A DNA stretch of 64,000 bases. Source: Spiribacter sp. 1M189. GTDB taxonomy: Bacteria; Pseudomonadota; Gammaproteobacteria; Nitrococcales; Nitrococcaceae. Below, in pieces: positions 44,147 through 56,178 of the stretch (within the stretch, counting starts at the first letter, position 1; each line of letters starts with the position of its first letter). The notes beneath the pieces were generated by a model. The model was not told where the DNA came from and did no database searches. It saw nothing but the letters and a program-made list of their open reading frames with translations. A program made the position numbers and the translations under genes. The stretch covers positions 1 to 64,000 of the forward strand of contig NZ_JBAKFF010000001.1 of assembly GCF_040838345.1 (NCBI RefSeq). Reading direction: 5' to 3'.

Positions 44147-44175
44147 TTGACACCCCGAGGGCCCGATTCTAAACT
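44147..44175 (+). promoter_or_regulatory. str operon promoter
   Basis: Perfect -35 TTGACA (44147-44152), 17-bp spacer, -10 TAAACT (44170-44175), placed 64 bp before rpsL and just after rpoC. This is the clearest sigma70-type promoter in the window. Confidence 0.7.
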
Positions 44176-44187
44176 TAACGGCTTTCG

Positions 44188-44210
44188 TCAGGCCGGTGTA
44201 TCCGGCCTGA
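44188..44210 (+). promoter_or_regulatory. Leader hairpin upstream of rpsL
   Basis: A perfect 9-bp stem (TCAGGCCGG/CCGGCCTGA) with a 5-nt loop, just after the predicted transcription start and about 30 nt before rpsL, with no T-run. It may stabilise the mRNA or serve as an r-protein target; in E. coli, S7 controls this operon through a different site (rpsL-rpsG spacer). Confidence 0.5.
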
Positions 44211-44239
44211 TGTTCGTTGAAGGACTGGAGTCAAACTCT

Positions 44240-44614
44240 ATGGCCACGATCAATCAGCTGGTGCGCAAGCCCCGCAAGCGGCCGCACGAGAAGAGCAACG
44301 TGCCGGCGCTGGAGGCCTGCCCACAGCGGCGCGGCGTCTGCACCCGCGTGTACACCACCACGCCGAAGAAGCCGAACTCCGCGCTGCGTAAGGTCGCGCG
44401 CGTCCGGCTGACCAACGGCTACGAGGTGTCCAGCTACATCGGCGGTGAGGGGCACAACCTGCAGGAACACTCCGTGGTGCTCATCCGCGGCGGTCGAGTC
44501 AAGGACCTGCCGGGTGTGCGTTACCACGTCGTGCGCGGTTCCCTGGATACCGCCGGGGTCAGCAAGCGCCGTCAGGGCCGTTCCAAGTACGGCGCCAAGC
44601 GGCCCAAGGGATAA
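44240..44614 (+). CDS. rpsL: 30S ribosomal protein S12
   Basis: 124 residues, decoding-centre protein. [16 protein letters not shown] and [14 protein letters not shown] carry unaltered lysines at the streptomycin-resistance positions (K43 and K88 by E. coli mature numbering +/-1). The ATG at 44240 is the family start. First gene of the str operon. Confidence 0.97.
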   Translation: MATINQLVRKPRKRPHEKSNVPALEACPQRRGVCTRVYTTTPKKPNSALRKVARVRLTNGYEVSSYIGGEGHNLQEHSVVLIRGGRVKDLPGVRYHVVRGSLDTAGVSKRRQGRSKYGAKRPKG

Positions 44615-44628
44615 GCGGGTAGAACATC

Positions 44629-45099
44629 ATGCCGAGAAGAAGAGAAGTCCCCAAGCGCAAGGTCCTCGCCGATCCGAAATACGATAGCGAGATGCTCACC
44701 CGCTTCGTGAACATGATCATGCGGGATGGCAAGCGCGCCGTGGCGGAGAAGATCGTCTACGGGGCGCTTGACCGCATTGCCGAGAAGAACCCGGGCGATC
44801 CCATGGAGGTCCTCGAGACCGCCCTGGAGAACGTCCGGCCGGTGGTCGAGGTCAAGTCCCGCCGCGTCGGTGGGGCCACCTATCAGGTCCCCGTCGAGGT
44901 GCGGCCGCAGCGTCGCAACACGCTGGGCATGCGCTGGGTGATCGAGGCGGCGCGCAAGCGCAGTGAGGCCACCATGGGGCACCGGCTCGGCAATGAGCTG
45001 CTGGAAGCGGCCGAGGGTCGCGGCAGCGCAGTGAAGAAGCGCGAGGACACGCACCGCATGGCGGAGGCCAACAAGGCCTTCTCGCACTTCCGCTGGTAA
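44629..45099 (+). CDS. rpsG: 30S ribosomal protein S7
   Basis: 156 residues, initiator of 30S head assembly and, in E. coli, translational repressor of the str operon. [19 protein letters not shown] and [17 protein letters not shown] are typical. 14 bp after rpsL. Confidence 0.97.
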   Translation: MPRRREVPKRKVLADPKYDSEMLTRFVNMIMRDGKRAVAEKIVYGALDRIAEKNPGDPMEVLETALENVRPVVEVKSRRVGGATYQVPVEVRPQRRNTLGMRWVIEAARKRSEATMGHRLGNELLEAAEGRGSAVKKREDTHRMAEANKAFSHFRW

Positions 45100-45120
45100 A
45101 CAGGTTCAGGGGTACACGTT

Positions 45121-47214
45121 TTGGCACGCAAGACACCGATCGAGCGCTACCGCAATATCGGCATCATGGCGCACATTGATGCCGGCAAGACCACGGTCAC
45201 GGAGCGCATCCTCTTCTACACGGGCATCTCCCACAAGATGGGCGAGGTGCACGAAGGTGCGGCCGTCATGGACTGGATGGAGCAGGAGCAGGAGCGTGGC
45301 ATCACGATCACCTCCGCTGCCACCACCACGTTCTGGCGTGGCATGGACCAGCAGTACCCCGAGACCCGCATCAACATCATCGACACGCCCGGGCACGTCG
45401 ACTTCACCATCGAGGTGGAGCGCTCCCTGCGTGTGCTCGACGGCGCGGTCTGCGTCCTCGACGCCAACGCCGGTGTCGAGCCCCAGACCGAGACTGTGTG
45501 GCGCCAGGCCAACCGCTACGGTGTCCCACGCATGGTATTCGTCAACAAGATGGACAAGATGGGCGCGGACTTCTTCCGCTGCGTTGATATGGTCAAGGAG
45601 CGTCTGGGCTGCAACGCCGTGCCGGTCCAGCTGCCCATCGGTGCCGAGGACAACTTCGCCGGCGTGGTCGATCTGATCCGCCAGAAGGCCATCTACTGGA
45701 ATGAGGCCGATCGGGGTGCGACCTACGATGAGGTCGAGATCCCGGGTGAGCTCGCTGATCAGGCCGCCAGCTACCGCGAGGCGCTGATTGAGGCTGCGGC
45801 CGAGGCCAGCGAAGAGCTGATGGACAAGTACATCGGTGGCGAGGAGCTCACCGTCGAGGAAATCAACCACGGCCTCCGCGTGCAGACCATCGCCAACGAG
45901 GTGGTTCCGGTGCTCTGCGGCTCGGCGTTCAAGAACAAGGGCGTTCAGGCGATGCTTGACGCTGTGGTCGAGTACATGCCCTCGCCGGTGGAAGTGCCGG
46001 CCATCGAGGGTGAGGTGGATGACGGCACCGTCGTCACCCGCGATCCCGACGACGATGCGCCGTTCGCGGCCCTCGCCTTCAAGATCGCCACCGATCCCTA
46101 TGTGGGCACGCTGACCTTCTTCCGCGTCTACTCCGGCGTGGTCAAGTCCGGCGATACGGTGTTCAATCCGGTCAAGGGCAAAAAGGAGCGCCTGGGGCGT
46201 ATCGTTCAGATGCACTCCAAGGAGCGCAAGGAGATCGACGAGGTCCGCGCGGGCGACATCGCCGCGGCCATCGGTCTCAAGGAAGTCACCACGGGCGATA
46301 CGCTCTGCGACAACGCCAACCGCGTCATGCTCGAGCGCATGGAGTTCCCGGACCCGGTGATCTCCGTGGCGGTCGAGCCCAAGACGAAGAGCGACCAGGA
46401 GAAGATGGGTATCGCGCTGGGCAAGCTCGCCCAGGAGGATCCCTCCTTCCAGGTGCGCACCGACGAGGAGTCGGGCCAGACCATCATCTCCGGCATGGGT
46501 GAGCTTCACCTGGAGATCATCGTCGACCGCCTCAAGCGCGAGTTCAAGGTCGAGGCCAACGTCGGCGAGCCGCAGGTCGCCTACCGCGAGGCCATCCGCA
46601 AGCCGGTCGAGGTGGAAGGCAAGTTCGTCCGCCAGTCCGGTGGTCGCGGTCAGTACGGTCACGTCTGGATCCGCATGCGGCCGCGTGAGCGCGGCGAGGG
46701 CTACGCGTTCAACAACAAGATCGTTGGCGGTGTGGTGCCCAAGGAGTACATCCCCTCGGTGGACAAGGGCATCCAGGAGCAGATGGAAAACGGCGTGCTT
46801 GCCGGCTTCCCGGTGGTCGATCTCGAGGTCGAGCTGTTCGACGGCTCCTATCATGATGTCGACTCCTCGGAGATGGCGTTCAAGATCGCCGGCTCCATGG
46901 CCTTCAAGGACGGCTTCATGCAGGGCGATCCAGTGTTGCTCGAGCCCATGATGAAGGTCGAGGTGACCACGCCCGAGGATTTCATGGGCGATGTGATGGG
47001 CGACGTCAACCGTCGTCGTGGCACGGTCCAGGGCATGGAAGACGGCCCCGCGGGCAAGATCATCCGCGCGGAAGTGCCATTGAAGGAGATGTTCGGGTAT
47101 GCTACCGACCTCCGTTCGGCCACGCAGGGTCGGGCAGCCTACTCCATGGAGTTTGACGGCTATGCCGAGGCGCCCAACAGCATCGCCGAGGAAGTGATCA
47201 AGAAGGCCGGCTGA
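45121..47214 (+). CDS. fusA: Elongation factor G
   Basis: A 697-residue translocase GTPase. G1 AHIDAGKTT (17-25), switch region [12 protein letters not shown]3 DTPGHVDF and G4 NKMDK are intact, followed by domains II-V. The start is TTG at 45121: it gives the canonical [15 protein letters not shown], and no in-frame ATG or GTG lies in the 21 bp after rpsG. Third gene of the str operon. Confidence 0.97.
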   Translation: MARKTPIERYRNIGIMAHIDAGKTTVTERILFYTGISHKMGEVHEGAAVMDWMEQEQERGITITSAATTTFWRGMDQQYPETRINIIDTPGHVDFTIEVERSLRVLDGAVCVLDANAGVEPQTETVWRQANRYGVPRMVFVNKMDKMGADFFRCVDMVKERLGCNAVPVQLPIGAEDNFAGVVDLIRQKAIYWNEADRGATYDEVEIPGELADQAASYREALIEAAAEASEELMDKYIGGEELTVEEINHGLRVQTIANEVVPVLCGSAFKNKGVQAMLDAVVEYMPSPVEVPAIEGEVDDGTVVTRDPDDDAPFAALAFKIATDPYVGTLTFFRVYSGVVKSGDTVFNPVKGKKERLGRIVQMHSKERKEIDEVRAGDIAAAIGLKEVTTGDTLCDNANRVMLERMEFPDPVISVAVEPKTKSDQEKMGIALGKLAQEDPSFQVRTDEESGQTIISGMGELHLEIIVDRLKREFKVEANVGEPQVAYREAIRKPVEVEGKFVRQSGGRGQYGHVWIRMRPRERGEGYAFNNKIVGGVVPKEYIPSVDKGIQEQMENGVLAGFPVVDLEVELFDGSYHDVDSSEMAFKIAGSMAFKDGFMQGDPVLLEPMMKVEVTTPEDFMGDVMGDVNRRRGTVQGMEDGPAGKIIRAEVPLKEMFGYATDLRSATQGRAAYSMEFDGYAEAPNSIAEEVIKKAG

Positions 47215-47247
47215 ACCGAGGGTTCGGTCGGATCAGGATTTTTTGTA
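47212..47247 (+). terminator. Weak attenuator-like hairpin between fusA and tuf
   Basis: A short stem formed by GAACC/GGTTC is followed a few bases later by TTTTTT. Too weak for full termination; it may tune fusA to tuf ratios. Confidence 0.35.
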
Positions 47248-47270
47248 TTTGACGGGTAACGAGGTGAGCC

Positions 47271-48461
<1,191 letters not shown>

Positions 48462-48467
48462 TCGGGC

Positions 48468-48785
48468 ATGGCAGCAGCGAATCAGAAAATCCGAATTCGT
48501 CTGAAGGCGTTCGACCATCGGCTGATTGATCAGTCGGCGCGCGAGATCGTCGAGACGGCAAAGCGTACCGGGGCCCAGGTTCGGGGCCCGGTCCCCTTGC
48601 CTACGAAGAAAGAAAGGTATACCTTGCTCATCTCGCCGCACGTCAATAAGGACGCGCGCGATCAGTACGAGATTCGGACTCACAAGCGGTTGATGGATAT
48701 CGTCGACCCCACGGACAAAACGGTTGATGCGCTGATGAAGCTCGACCTTGCTGCGGGTGTGGACGTTCAGATCAAGCTCTCTTGA
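48468..48785 (+). CDS. rpsJ: 30S ribosomal protein S10
   Basis: 105 residues, also the NusE partner of NusB in antitermination. [20 protein letters not shown] and [20 protein letters not shown] are diagnostic. It follows tuf by only 6 bp, so the S10 operon may be read from str promoters. Confidence 0.97.
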   Translation: MAAANQKIRIRLKAFDHRLIDQSAREIVETAKRTGAQVRGPVPLPTKKERYTLLISPHVNKDARDQYEIRTHKRLMDIVDPTDKTVDALMKLDLAAGVDVQIKLS

Positions 48786-48971
48786 GTTTCGGGGAACTAC
48801 CCTGGCCCTGGTCGTCGACCAGCCAGCCGGGGCGGGCCTCAACAAACCGGCCACTGGCCGGTGCCATTTGAACGAGACAATTCGGGTGGCTGGCGCCTGT
48901 TGCGGCGCAGGGGTGACTTTGCCCCGTGCGCTCGCCAGGTGCGTGTCGGTCGATAGAAGAGGACAGCGACG
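48786..48971 (+). promoter_or_regulatory. Structured leader between rpsJ and rplC
   Basis: A 186-bp gap inside an otherwise tight operon. It contains CTGGT/ACCAG and a perfect ACCGGCC-ACT-GGCCGGT hairpin (48846-48862) plus other GC-rich pairs, and ends with AGAGGA before the rplC ATG. It could be an r-protein-controlled leader moved downstream of rpsJ, or hold an internal promoter. No clear promoter seen. Confidence 0.45.
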
Positions 48972-49631
48972 ATGGCAATCGGAATCGTCGGCCGCAAACG
49001 CGGCATGACGCGGATTTTCATGGAGGATGGTGCCTCCGTGCCGGTGACGGTCGTGGAGGCCACGCCCAACCGCGTCACCCAGATCAAGGCGGAAGTGTCG
49101 GACGGCTATCGGGCCGTGCAGGTCACCGCCGGTACGCGTCGGCCCTCGCGGGTGAACCGCGCGGCGGCCGGTCATGTGGCCCAGGCTGGCGTCGAAATGG
49201 GTCGCGGGCTCTGGGAGTTCCGGCTCCGTGACGGAGTTGAGGCAGAGGTCGAGCCGGGCGGTGAGCTGACGGTTGAGCAGTTCGAGGCCGGCGCGATCGT
49301 GGATGTGACCGGTACCTCCAAGGGCAAGGGCTTCGCGGGTACGGTCAAGCGTCATAACTTCCGCACCCAGGACAACACGCACGGCAACTCCACCGCGCAC
49401 CGGGCGCCGGGTTCCATCGGCCAGGCGCAGGACCCGGGCCGTGTGCTGCCGGGCAAGAAGATGTCGGGTCAGCTGGGCAACGCGCGCACGACCACGCAGA
49501 ACCTTGAGATCGTGCGGGTCGATGCCGAGCGCAATCTGCTGCTGATTCGTGGTGCAGTGCCGGGCAGCCGGGACGGTGATGTCATCGTCCGTCCGGCGGT
49601 CAAGCAGCTCGCCGCGGCAGGAGGTAACTGA
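48972..49631 (+). CDS. rplC: 50S ribosomal protein L3
   Basis: 219 residues. Binds near the peptidyl transferase centre. The [13 protein letters not shown] start and the loop [20 protein letters not shown] with GKKMSGQLG are typical. Overlaps rplD by one base (TGATG). Confidence 0.97.
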   Translation: MAIGIVGRKRGMTRIFMEDGASVPVTVVEATPNRVTQIKAEVSDGYRAVQVTAGTRRPSRVNRAAAGHVAQAGVEMGRGLWEFRLRDGVEAEVEPGGELTVEQFEAGAIVDVTGTSKGKGFAGTVKRHNFRTQDNTHGNSTAHRAPGSIGQAQDPGRVLPGKKMSGQLGNARTTTQNLEIVRVDAERNLLLIRGAVPGSRDGDVIVRPAVKQLAAAGGN

Positions 49632-50239
49632 TGGAACTCAAACTGCAGGGCGACGGCAGCACGCTGGAGGTCTCCGAGACCGTGCTGGGTGCCGATTTCC
49701 GCGAGCCGCTGGTCCACCAGGTGGTGGTGTCCTACATGGCGGGCGCGCGGGCCGGTACCAAGGCGCAGAAGACGCGGTCTGAGGTGGCTGGCGGCGGCGT
49801 CAAGCCGTGGCGTCAGAAAGGCACGGGCCGCGCGCGCGCCGGTACGATCCGCAGTCCGCTATGGCGCAGTGGCGGCCGGGCCTTTGCGGCCAAGCCGCGC
49901 GATCATTCGGTGAAGGTCAACCGCAAGATGTATCGCGGTGCGCTGCGCTCCATTCTCTCGGAGCTGCTGCGCCAGGAGCGTCTGCACGTGGTCCAGGGCT
50001 TTGATGTCGAGAGCCCGCGCACCAGGGATGCCCTCGCCGCGGTCAAGGCGCTGGTGGGGAGCGAGGATGCGCTCATCATTGGCACCGAAGTGAGCGAAAA
50101 CCTCTACCTCGCGGTGCGTAATTTGCCGCGGGTGGATGTCCGGGATACCGAAGGGCTCGACCCGGTCACGCTGCTCACCCATGAGCATGTCGTGGTCACC
50201 GTCGATGCCCTGCGCCGCATCGAGGAGTGGCTGGCATGA
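49631..50239 (+). CDS. rplD: 50S ribosomal protein L4
   Basis: 202 residues. The long exit-tunnel loop ([20 protein letters not shown]) is present. In E. coli L4 represses the S10 operon at both transcription and translation. Overlaps rplW by four bases. Confidence 0.97.
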   Translation: MELKLQGDGSTLEVSETVLGADFREPLVHQVVVSYMAGARAGTKAQKTRSEVAGGGVKPWRQKGTGRARAGTIRSPLWRSGGRAFAAKPRDHSVKVNRKMYRGALRSILSELLRQERLHVVQGFDVESPRTRDALAAVKALVGSEDALIIGTEVSENLYLAVRNLPRVDVRDTEGLDPVTLLTHEHVVVTVDALRRIEEWLA

Positions 50240-50535
50240 ATCAGGAGCGCGTCTACCAGGTGCTGCGTGGCCCTCACGTCTCCGAGAAGAGCACGGTGAT
50301 TGCCGACGAGGCCAATCAGGTGGTCTTCAAGGTGGCGGTGGATGCCACCAAGCGCGAGATCAAGGCGGCCGTCGAGCAGCTCTTTGAGGTGCAGGTCCGC
50401 GATGTGCGCGTTGCCAATGTCAATGGCAAGCGCAAGAACTTCGGCCGCATCCGCGGTCGCCGGCCGGACTGGAAGAAGGCCTACGTGGCGCTCGAAGCCG
50501 GCAATGAGCTCGACTTCATCGGCGGCGTCGAGTAA
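50236..50535 (+). CDS. rplW: 50S ribosomal protein L23
   Basis: 99 residues, located at the tunnel exit and the docking site for trigger factor and [15 protein letters not shown] and [18 protein letters not shown] are typical. The ATG at 50236 has a GAGGAG site and overlaps the rplD stop; three extra codons upstream are unlikely. Confidence 0.96.
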   Translation: MNQERVYQVLRGPHVSEKSTVIADEANQVVFKVAVDATKREIKAAVEQLFEVQVRDVRVANVNGKRKNFGRIRGRRPDWKKAYVALEAGNELDFIGGVE

Positions 50536-50563
50536 CCGAACAGGCGAACGGGACTGAACGATC

Positions 50564-51388
50564 ATGGCATTGCGTAAAGCAAAACCGACTTCCCCCGGCC
50601 GGCGCTTCGTCGCCCAGCCGGTGAAGGACGGCCTCCATCGGGGCGAGCCGTATGCGCCGCTGGTCCGCAAGCTCAACAAGAGCGGCGGACGCAACAACCA
50701 CGGCCGCATCACCACGCGGCATATCGGTGGGGGTCACAAGCGGCGTTATCGCGAGATCGACTTCCGCCGCAACAAGGACGGCGTGCCCGCCCGGGTTGAG
50801 CGGCTGGAGTATGATCCGAATCGCAGCGCGCATATCGCCCTGCTGCTGTACCGCGATGGCGAGCGCCGCTACATCATCGCGCCCAAGGGGCTGAAGGCGG
50901 ATCAGGAAGTACGCTCCGGAATCGGCTCGCCGATCAAGCCGGGCAACAGCCTGCCGTTGCGCAACATTCCGCTGGGTACGCAGGTGCACTGCATCGAGCT
51001 GCGCCCGGGCAAGGGCGCGCAGATGGCCCGCTCCGCCGGCGCGAGCGTCCAGCTGGTGGCCCGTGAGGGCGCCTACGCCACGCTGCGGCTCCGCTCTGGC
51101 GAGATGCGCAAGGTGCTCAGCGACTGCCGTGCGACGGTGGGCGAGGTGAGCAACTCGGAGCACTCGCTGCGCTCGCTGGGCAAGGCAGGGGCCAGTCGTT
51201 GGGCCGGCCGTCGGCCGACCGTTCGCGGCGTGGTCATGAATCCGGTGGACCATCCCCATGGTGGCGGTGAAGGCCGTACCTCGGGCGGCCGGCATCCGGT
51301 CACGCCCTGGGGCATCCCGACGAAGGGTCACAAGACCCGCAGCAACAAGCGCACGGACAAGCTGATCGTGCGCCGTCGCAAACGCTAA
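50564..51388 (+). CDS. rplB: 50S ribosomal protein L2
   Basis: 274 residues, required for subunit joining and peptidyl transfer. The C-terminal [19 protein letters not shown] carries the conserved histidine; [20 protein letters not shown] is the N-terminal rRNA-binding region. Confidence 0.98.
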   Translation: MALRKAKPTSPGRRFVAQPVKDGLHRGEPYAPLVRKLNKSGGRNNHGRITTRHIGGGHKRRYREIDFRRNKDGVPARVERLEYDPNRSAHIALLLYRDGERRYIIAPKGLKADQEVRSGIGSPIKPGNSLPLRNIPLGTQVHCIELRPGKGAQMARSAGASVQLVAREGAYATLRLRSGEMRKVLSDCRATVGEVSNSEHSLRSLGKAGASRWAGRRPTVRGVVMNPVDHPHGGGEGRTSGGRHPVTPWGIPTKGHKTRSNKRTDKLIVRRRKR

Positions 51389-51408
51389 CGAAAAGGGGTG
51401 GATGAACC

Positions 51409-51684
51409 GTGCCACGCTCGATTCGAAAAGGCCCGTTTATCGAAACGCATCTCCTGAAGAAGGTTCAGGAGGCGTCCGAGGCCAACAGCAAGCGCCCGAT
51501 CAAGACCTGGTCGCGGCGCTCCATGGTGGTGCCGGAGATGGTGGGACTCACTATCGCGGTCCACAACGGGCGCCAGCATGTGCCGGTGCTCGTCAACGAG
51601 AACATGGTCGGTCACAAGCTTGGCGAGTTCGCGCCCACGCGGACTTTCAAGGGTCACCAGGCCGACAAGAAGGCGAAGAGGTAA
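51409..51684 (+). CDS. rpsS: 30S ribosomal protein S19
   Basis: 91 residues, 30S head protein. [18 protein letters not shown] and [16 protein letters not shown] are diagnostic. The start is GTG at 51409. Confidence 0.97.
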   Translation: MPRSIRKGPFIETHLLKKVQEASEANSKRPIKTWSRRSMVVPEMVGLTIAVHNGRQHVPVLVNENMVGHKLGEFAPTRTFKGHQADKKAKR

Positions 51685-51687
51685 GGC

Positions 51688-52020
51688 ATGGAGACCGCGG
51701 CCAGGCTTCGATACGCGATCATCTCGCCGCAGAAGGTGCGGCTGGTGGCGGACCAGATCCGTGGTCTGCCGGTGTCGCGGGCGCTGGAGGTGCTGGAGTT
51801 CAGCCCTCGCAAGGCGGCCGGCATCGTGCGCAAGGTGGTGGATTCCGCCATTGCTAATGCCGAGCACAATAATGGCGCCGATATCGACGAGCTTCGCATC
51901 GCCCGCATCCAGGTGGACGAGGGACCGATGTACAAGCGTATTCAGCCCCGGGCGAAAGGCCGGGCCAATCGCATCCTGAAGCGCACCAGCCACATTATCG
52001 TGGCCGTCGCCGAGGAGTAG
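51688..52020 (+). CDS. rplV: 50S ribosomal protein L22
   Basis: 110 residues, tunnel-lining protein. [20 protein letters not shown] and the beta-hairpin [20 protein letters not shown] are normal, with no change visible at known macrolide-resistance positions. Confidence 0.97.
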   Translation: METAARLRYAIISPQKVRLVADQIRGLPVSRALEVLEFSPRKAAGIVRKVVDSAIANAEHNNGADIDELRIARIQVDEGPMYKRIQPRAKGRANRILKRTSHIIVAVAEE

Positions 52021-52030
52021 GGGTCTAGGA

Positions 52031-52696
52031 ATGGGTCATAAGGTTCATCCCACGGGTTTCCGGCTCGGTATTACCGAGGATTGGCGGTCGATGTGGTACG
52101 CCGACAGCAATCGTTTCGGCGACCAGTTGTATACCGATCACCTGATTCGGGAATTCATTCGCAAGCGCCTGTCGCATGCATCGATCAGCCGGATTCGGAT
52201 CGAGCGGCCGGCGAAGAACGCACTGATCACGATTCACACGGCCCGGCCGGGCATCGTGATCGGCAAGAAGGGCGAGGATATCGATCGCCTGCGCCGTGAG
52301 CTCACCCAGCGTATGGGGATCCCGGTGCATGTGAACATCGAGGAGATCCGCAAGCCCGAGCTCGACGCCCAGTTGGTGGCGGAGAGTGTCGCCCAGCAGC
52401 TCGAGCGCCGGATCATGTTCCGCCGCGCCATGAAGCGGGCGGTGGGCAATGCCATGCGGCTGGGTGCGCAGGGCATCAAGATCCAGGTTGGCGGTCGCCT
52501 GAACGGCGCGGAGATCGCCCGTTCGGAGCGCTACCACGAGGGCAGTGTCCCGCTGCATACGCTGCGCGCCGACATTGATTACGGATTCGCCGAAGCCAAG
52601 ACCACCTATGGGGTGATTGGCGTGAAGGTCTGGGTGTTCAAGGGCGAGATCCTGGACACGGACGCCGCCCCCAATCAGCGGGCGGCCGCCAGCTGA
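52031..52696 (+). CDS. rpsC: 30S ribosomal protein S3
   Basis: 221 residues, mRNA-entry and helicase-site protein. [13 protein letters not shown], the KH domain [15 protein letters not shown], and the C-terminal domain ([12 protein letters not shown]) are present. Confidence 0.97.
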   Translation: MGHKVHPTGFRLGITEDWRSMWYADSNRFGDQLYTDHLIREFIRKRLSHASISRIRIERPAKNALITIHTARPGIVIGKKGEDIDRLRRELTQRMGIPVHVNIEEIRKPELDAQLVAESVAQQLERRIMFRRAMKRAVGNAMRLGAQGIKIQVGGRLNGAEIARSERYHEGSVPLHTLRADIDYGFAEAKTTYGVIGVKVWVFKGEILDTDAAPNQRAAAS

Positions 52697-52717
52697 GGCG
52701 GTTGGAAGGAGACAGTC

Positions 52718-53131
52718 ATGCTTCAGCCAAAGCGCACCAAGTTCAGAAAACAGCAGAAGGGCCGCAACAACGGTCTGGCCAGTCGCGGCGACAAGGTCAA
52801 CTTCGGCGAGTTCGGTCTGAAGTCGACCACCCGCGGGCCGATCACGGCGCGGCAGATCGAGGCCGGGCGTCGGGCGATCAACCGTCACGTGCGTCGTGGC
52901 GGCAAGATCTGGATCCGGATTTTCCCGGATACCCCGATCACCTCCAAGCCGCTCGAAGTCCGGCAGGGCAAGGGCAAGGGCAATGTCGATCACTGGGCGG
53001 CCAAGGTGCAGCCGGGTCGGGTGATCTATGAAATCGAAGGGGTCTCCGAAGAGGTGGCGCGCGAGGCATTCCGCCGCGCCGCGGCCAAGCTCCCGGTGCA
53101 GACCCGTTTCGTTGAACGGACGGCGATGTGA
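52718..53131 (+). CDS. rplP: 50S ribosomal protein L16
   Basis: 137 residues, near the A-site t[20 protein letters not shown] and [17 protein letters not shown] are typical. Overlaps rpmC by one base. Confidence 0.97.
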   Translation: MLQPKRTKFRKQQKGRNNGLASRGDKVNFGEFGLKSTTRGPITARQIEAGRRAINRHVRRGGKIWIRIFPDTPITSKPLEVRQGKGKGNVDHWAAKVQPGRVIYEIEGVSEEVAREAFRRAAAKLPVQTRFVERTAM

Positions 53132-53334
53132 TGAAGGCAACGGAACTTCGCGACAAGGACATCGAGGCCCTTGAGGCCGAGCTCCTGGAGCAGCGCAAGG
53201 AACAGTTCAACCTGCGTATGCAGCAGGCGACCGGGCAGCTCGCGCGGCCCGACCAGGTGACACGGGTGCGGCGGGATATCGCCCGCCTCAAGACCGTGAT
53301 CAACGAGAAGATCAAGGCAGGCGAGACGTCATGA
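53131..53334 (+). CDS. rpmC: 50S ribosomal protein L29
   Basis: 67 residues, helical hairpin near the tunnel exit: [20 protein letters not shown] and QTTGQL-type motif ([13 protein letters not shown]). The ATG at 53131 is preferred over the GTG one codon before. Confidence 0.95.
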   Translation: MKATELRDKDIEALEAELLEQRKEQFNLRMQQATGQLARPDQVTRVRRDIARLKTVINEKIKAGETS

Positions 53335-53594
53335 GCGAGAAAGACAGCGTCCAGCGCACGGTCAACGGCCGCGTGACCAGTACGGCCATGGATAAGACCA
53401 TCACGGTGGCCGTGGAGCGGCAGGTCGCCCATCCGCTGTATGGCAAATACATCCGCCGGACCACCAAGGTCCATGCGCACGATGAGGACAACGTCTGCCA
53501 GAAGGGCGACTGGGTGGCCGTGGCGGAGTGCCGCCCGATCTCCAAGCGCAAGTCCTGGCGGCTCGTGGAAGTGCTCGAGCGCGCGGCCCAATAG
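53331..53594 (+). CDS. rpsQ: 30S ribosomal protein S17
   Basis: 87 residues, OB-fold protein. [20 protein letters not shown] and [19 protein letters not shown] are diagnostic. Overlaps rpmC by four bases; last gene of the S10 operon. Confidence 0.97.
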   Translation: MSEKDSVQRTVNGRVTSTAMDKTITVAVERQVAHPLYGKYIRRTTKVHAHDEDNVCQKGDWVAVAECRPISKRKSWRLVEVLERAAQ

Positions 53595-53624
53595 GCAACG
53601 GATAATCATAGAGAGTCAATCGCC

Positions 53625-53993
53625 ATGATTCAGATGCAGACGCTGCTTGGCGCGGCGGATAACAGCGGAGCGCGGGAAGTCCAGTGCATCAAGGTGCTGG
53701 GCGGGTCCAAGCGCCGCTACGCCGGCATCGGCGACATCATCAAGGTCAGCGTCAAGGACGCCATCCCCCGGGGTCGCGTCAAGAAGGGCGAGGTTTACAA
53801 CGCCGTGGTGGTGCGCACCAAGCGCGGCGTGCGCCGGCCCGACGGTTCGCTGATCCGCTTCGACGGGAATGCCGCCGTGCTGCTGAATAACAACCTGCAG
53901 CCCATCGGCACCCGTGTGTTCGGCCCGGTGACCCGTGAGCTGCGCACCGAGCGCTTCATGCGGATCATCTCGTTGGCGCCGGAGGTACTGTAG
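53625..53993 (+). CDS. rplN: 50S ribosomal protein L14
   Basis: 122 residues, forms part of an intersubunit bridge. [19 protein letters not shown] and [20 protein letters not shown] are typical. First gene of the spc set, 30 bp after rpsQ, without a visible promoter. Confidence 0.97.
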   Translation: MIQMQTLLGAADNSGAREVQCIKVLGGSKRRYAGIGDIIKVSVKDAIPRGRVKKGEVYNAVVVRTKRGVRRPDGSLIRFDGNAAVLLNNNLQPIGTRVFGPVTRELRTERFMRIISLAPEVL

Positions 53994-53995
53994 TC

Positions 53996-54313
53996 ATGCG
54001 CAAGATCAGAACCGGTGACGAAGTCATGGTCATCGCCGGCAAGGACAAGGGCCGGCGCGGCCGAGTGACCCGAGTGCTCCCGGAGCGGGACCGCATCGTG
54101 GTCGAGAACGCGAATATGGTGAAGAAGCACCGGCGGGCGAATCCCCAGGCGAATGACGCCGGCGGGATCATCGAGCAGGAAATGCCCCTGCACCGCTCCA
54201 ACGTGGCGATCTACAACCCCAATACCGGTAAGCCCGATCGGGTCGGTATCCGGGTTGATGATGGCGGCCGCAAGGTGCGTTTCTTCAAGTCCGACAACAA
54301 CCTGATTGACTAG
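53996..54313 (+). CDS. rplX: 50S ribosomal protein L24
   Basis: 105 residues, assembly initiator with an N-terminal KOW motif ([20 protein letters not shown]). Starts 2 bp after rplN. Confidence 0.96.
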   Translation: MRKIRTGDEVMVIAGKDKGRRGRVTRVLPERDRIVVENANMVKKHRRANPQANDAGGIIEQEMPLHRSNVAIYNPNTGKPDRVGIRVDDGGRKVRFFKSDNNLID

Positions 54314-54322
54314 GGTGCCGTG

Positions 54323-54862
54323 ATGGCCAGATTGCGGGAGCAATACAAAAGCGAAATCGTCTCGGCGCTGTCGCAGCGCTTTGAGTATGGCAATCCCATG
54401 CAGGTGCCGCGGCTCGAGAAGATCGTCATCAACATGGGCCTCGGTGAGGCGGTCCGCGACAAGAAGGTTGTCGACCACGCCGCCGGTGACCTGGCGTCAC
54501 TGGCCGGTCAGAAGCCGATCGTGACCTATACGCGGAAGGCGGTCGCGGGGTTCAAGATCCGCGAGAACTGGCCCATCGGGGTCAAGGTGACGCTGCGCCG
54601 CGAGCGGATGTACGAGTTCTTCGACCGGCTGATCAACATCGCCGCGCCGCGGGTCCGTGACTTCCGGGGGTTCTCGCCGCGCTCGTTCGACGGCCGGGGC
54701 AACTACAACGTCGGCATCCAGGAGCAGCTCGTGTTCCCGGAACTCGAGTTCGACAAGATCGATGCCATTCGCGGTATGGATATCGCGATCGGCACTACTG
54801 CAAAGACGGACGAGGAAGCCATGGCCCTGCTCGAGGGCTTTGGGTTCCCCTTCCGCAAGTAA
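54323..54862 (+). CDS. rplE: 50S ribosomal protein L5
   Basis: 179 residues, 5S rRNA-binding. [25 protein letters not shown]-type motif ([21 protein letters not shown]) split across the family signature, and [16 protein letters not shown] are present. The ATG at 54323 is chosen over a GTG one codon before. Confidence 0.97.
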   Translation: MARLREQYKSEIVSALSQRFEYGNPMQVPRLEKIVINMGLGEAVRDKKVVDHAAGDLASLAGQKPIVTYTRKAVAGFKIRENWPIGVKVTLRRERMYEFFDRLINIAAPRVRDFRGFSPRSFDGRGNYNVGIQEQLVFPELEFDKIDAIRGMDIAIGTTAKTDEEAMALLEGFGFPFRK

Positions 54863-54875
54863 AAGAGGGCAGGAA

Positions 54876-55181
54876 ATGGCAAAGGTTTCCATGGTCCAGC
54901 GTGAGCTCAAGCGCGAGCGGCTGCGCAACAAGTATGCGACCAAGCGCGCCGAGCTCAAGGAAATCATTCGCAGCCCCGCCTCCTCGGACGAGGAGCGGGC
55001 GGCGGCTCAGGAGCAGCTTCAGAACCTGCCCCGGAACGCCAGCCCGGTGCGGGGCCGCAACCGGTGCAATGTCTCGGGTCGGCCTCGCGGTTACTACCGC
55101 AAGTTCGGTCTGGCCCGGAACATGCTCCGCCAGGCCGCGATGCGCGGTGAGATCCCCGGCCTGAAGCTGTCCAGCTGGTGA
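54876..55181 (+). CDS. rpsN: 30S ribosomal protein S14 (long, zinc-free type)
   Basis: 101 residues. [20 protein letters not shown] is diagnostic. The CxxC...CxxC zinc set of the short S14 form is absent, so this is the long zinc-independent type. The ATG at 54876 has an AGAGGGCAGGAA site. Confidence 0.96.
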   Translation: MAKVSMVQRELKRERLRNKYATKRAELKEIIRSPASSDEERAAAQEQLQNLPRNASPVRGRNRCNVSGRPRGYYRKFGLARNMLRQAAMRGEIPGLKLSSW

Positions 55182-55227
55182 GCGGTATGGGCAAGGGTAA
55201 CCAGGCAAGGAACCAGGTGACGCGAAC

Positions 55228-55623
55228 ATGAGCATGACCGATCCCATCGCGGATATGCTGACCCGCATTCGCAACGGTCAGTCCGCCGAGAAGACGGAGG
55301 TCTCAATGCCCTCCTCGAAGCTGAAGATGGCCATCGCCCGAGTGCTGAAGGACGAAGGCTATGTTCATGACTACCGGGTCGAGGGCGACGAGAAGAAGCC
55401 GACGCTGGTGGTGTCGCTGAAGTACCACGACGGCCGTCCGGTCATCGAGGAGATTCAGCGCGTCAGCCGCCCCGGCCTGCGCCGCTTCGAGGGCAAGGGC
55501 TCTCTGCCGCAGGTTCGAGGCGGGCTGGGGACTGCCATCATTTCCACCTCGCAGGGTGTCATGACCGATCGGGCGGCGCGCGACGCCGGCCACGGCGGTG
55601 AAGTCCTCTGTGTCGTGTTCTAG
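55228..55623 (+). CDS. rpsH: 30S ribosomal protein S8
   Basis: 131 residues; in E. coli S8 represses the spc operon. [16 protein letters not shown] and [20 protein letters not shown] are diagnostic. 46 bp after rpsN. Confidence 0.97.
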   Translation: MSMTDPIADMLTRIRNGQSAEKTEVSMPSSKLKMAIARVLKDEGYVHDYRVEGDEKKPTLVVSLKYHDGRPVIEEIQRVSRPGLRRFEGKGSLPQVRGGLGTAIISTSQGVMTDRAARDAGHGGEVLCVVF

Positions 55624-55641
55624 AGACGGGACGAGGCGGTC

Positions 55642-56178
55642 ATGTCCAGAGTAGCGAACAATCCGGTAACGATCCCGAGTGGTGTCGAGGTCAATCTTGG
55701 CGGCGATCGTCAGATCACCGTCAAGGGCGGCAAGGGTGAGCTCAGCCACACCATCCACGAGTGGGTGGACGTGGGCCAGGAAGAGCAGAACCTGACCTTT
55801 GCGGCCAACCGTGAGCGGCAGGATGCTGTCGCTCTGGCGGGCACCACCCGGGCCCTGGTCAACAATATGGTCCGTGGTGTGAGCGAGGGCTTCGAGCGGC
55901 GTCTGCAGCTGGTGGGTGTCGGGTACCGCGCCCAGGCGCAGGGGCAGAAGCTCAACCTCACGCTCGGATTTTCGCACCCGGTCGAGCATCCGGTGCCCGA
56001 AGGCGTCACAGTCGAGACGCCGTCCAACACGGAAATCGTGGTGAGGGGCATCGACAAGCAGAAGGTCGGTCAGGTGGCGGCAGACATCCGCGCCTACCGT
56101 CCGCCGGAGCCCTACAAGGGCAAGGGCGTTCGGTACGCCGACGAGCGGGTCATCATGAAGGAAGCCAAGAAGAAGTAA
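55642..56178 (+). CDS. rplF: 50S ribosomal protein L6
   Basis: 178 residues, two-domain factor-binding-site protein. VARVAN-type start ([16 protein letters not shown]) and the C-terminal [20 protein letters not shown] are typical. Overlaps rplR by one base. Confidence 0.97.
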   Translation: MSRVANNPVTIPSGVEVNLGGDRQITVKGGKGELSHTIHEWVDVGQEEQNLTFAANRERQDAVALAGTTRALVNNMVRGVSEGFERRLQLVGVGYRAQAQGQKLNLTLGFSHPVEHPVPEGVTVETPSNTEIVVRGIDKQKVGQVAADIRAYRPPEPYKGKGVRYADERVIMKEAKKK

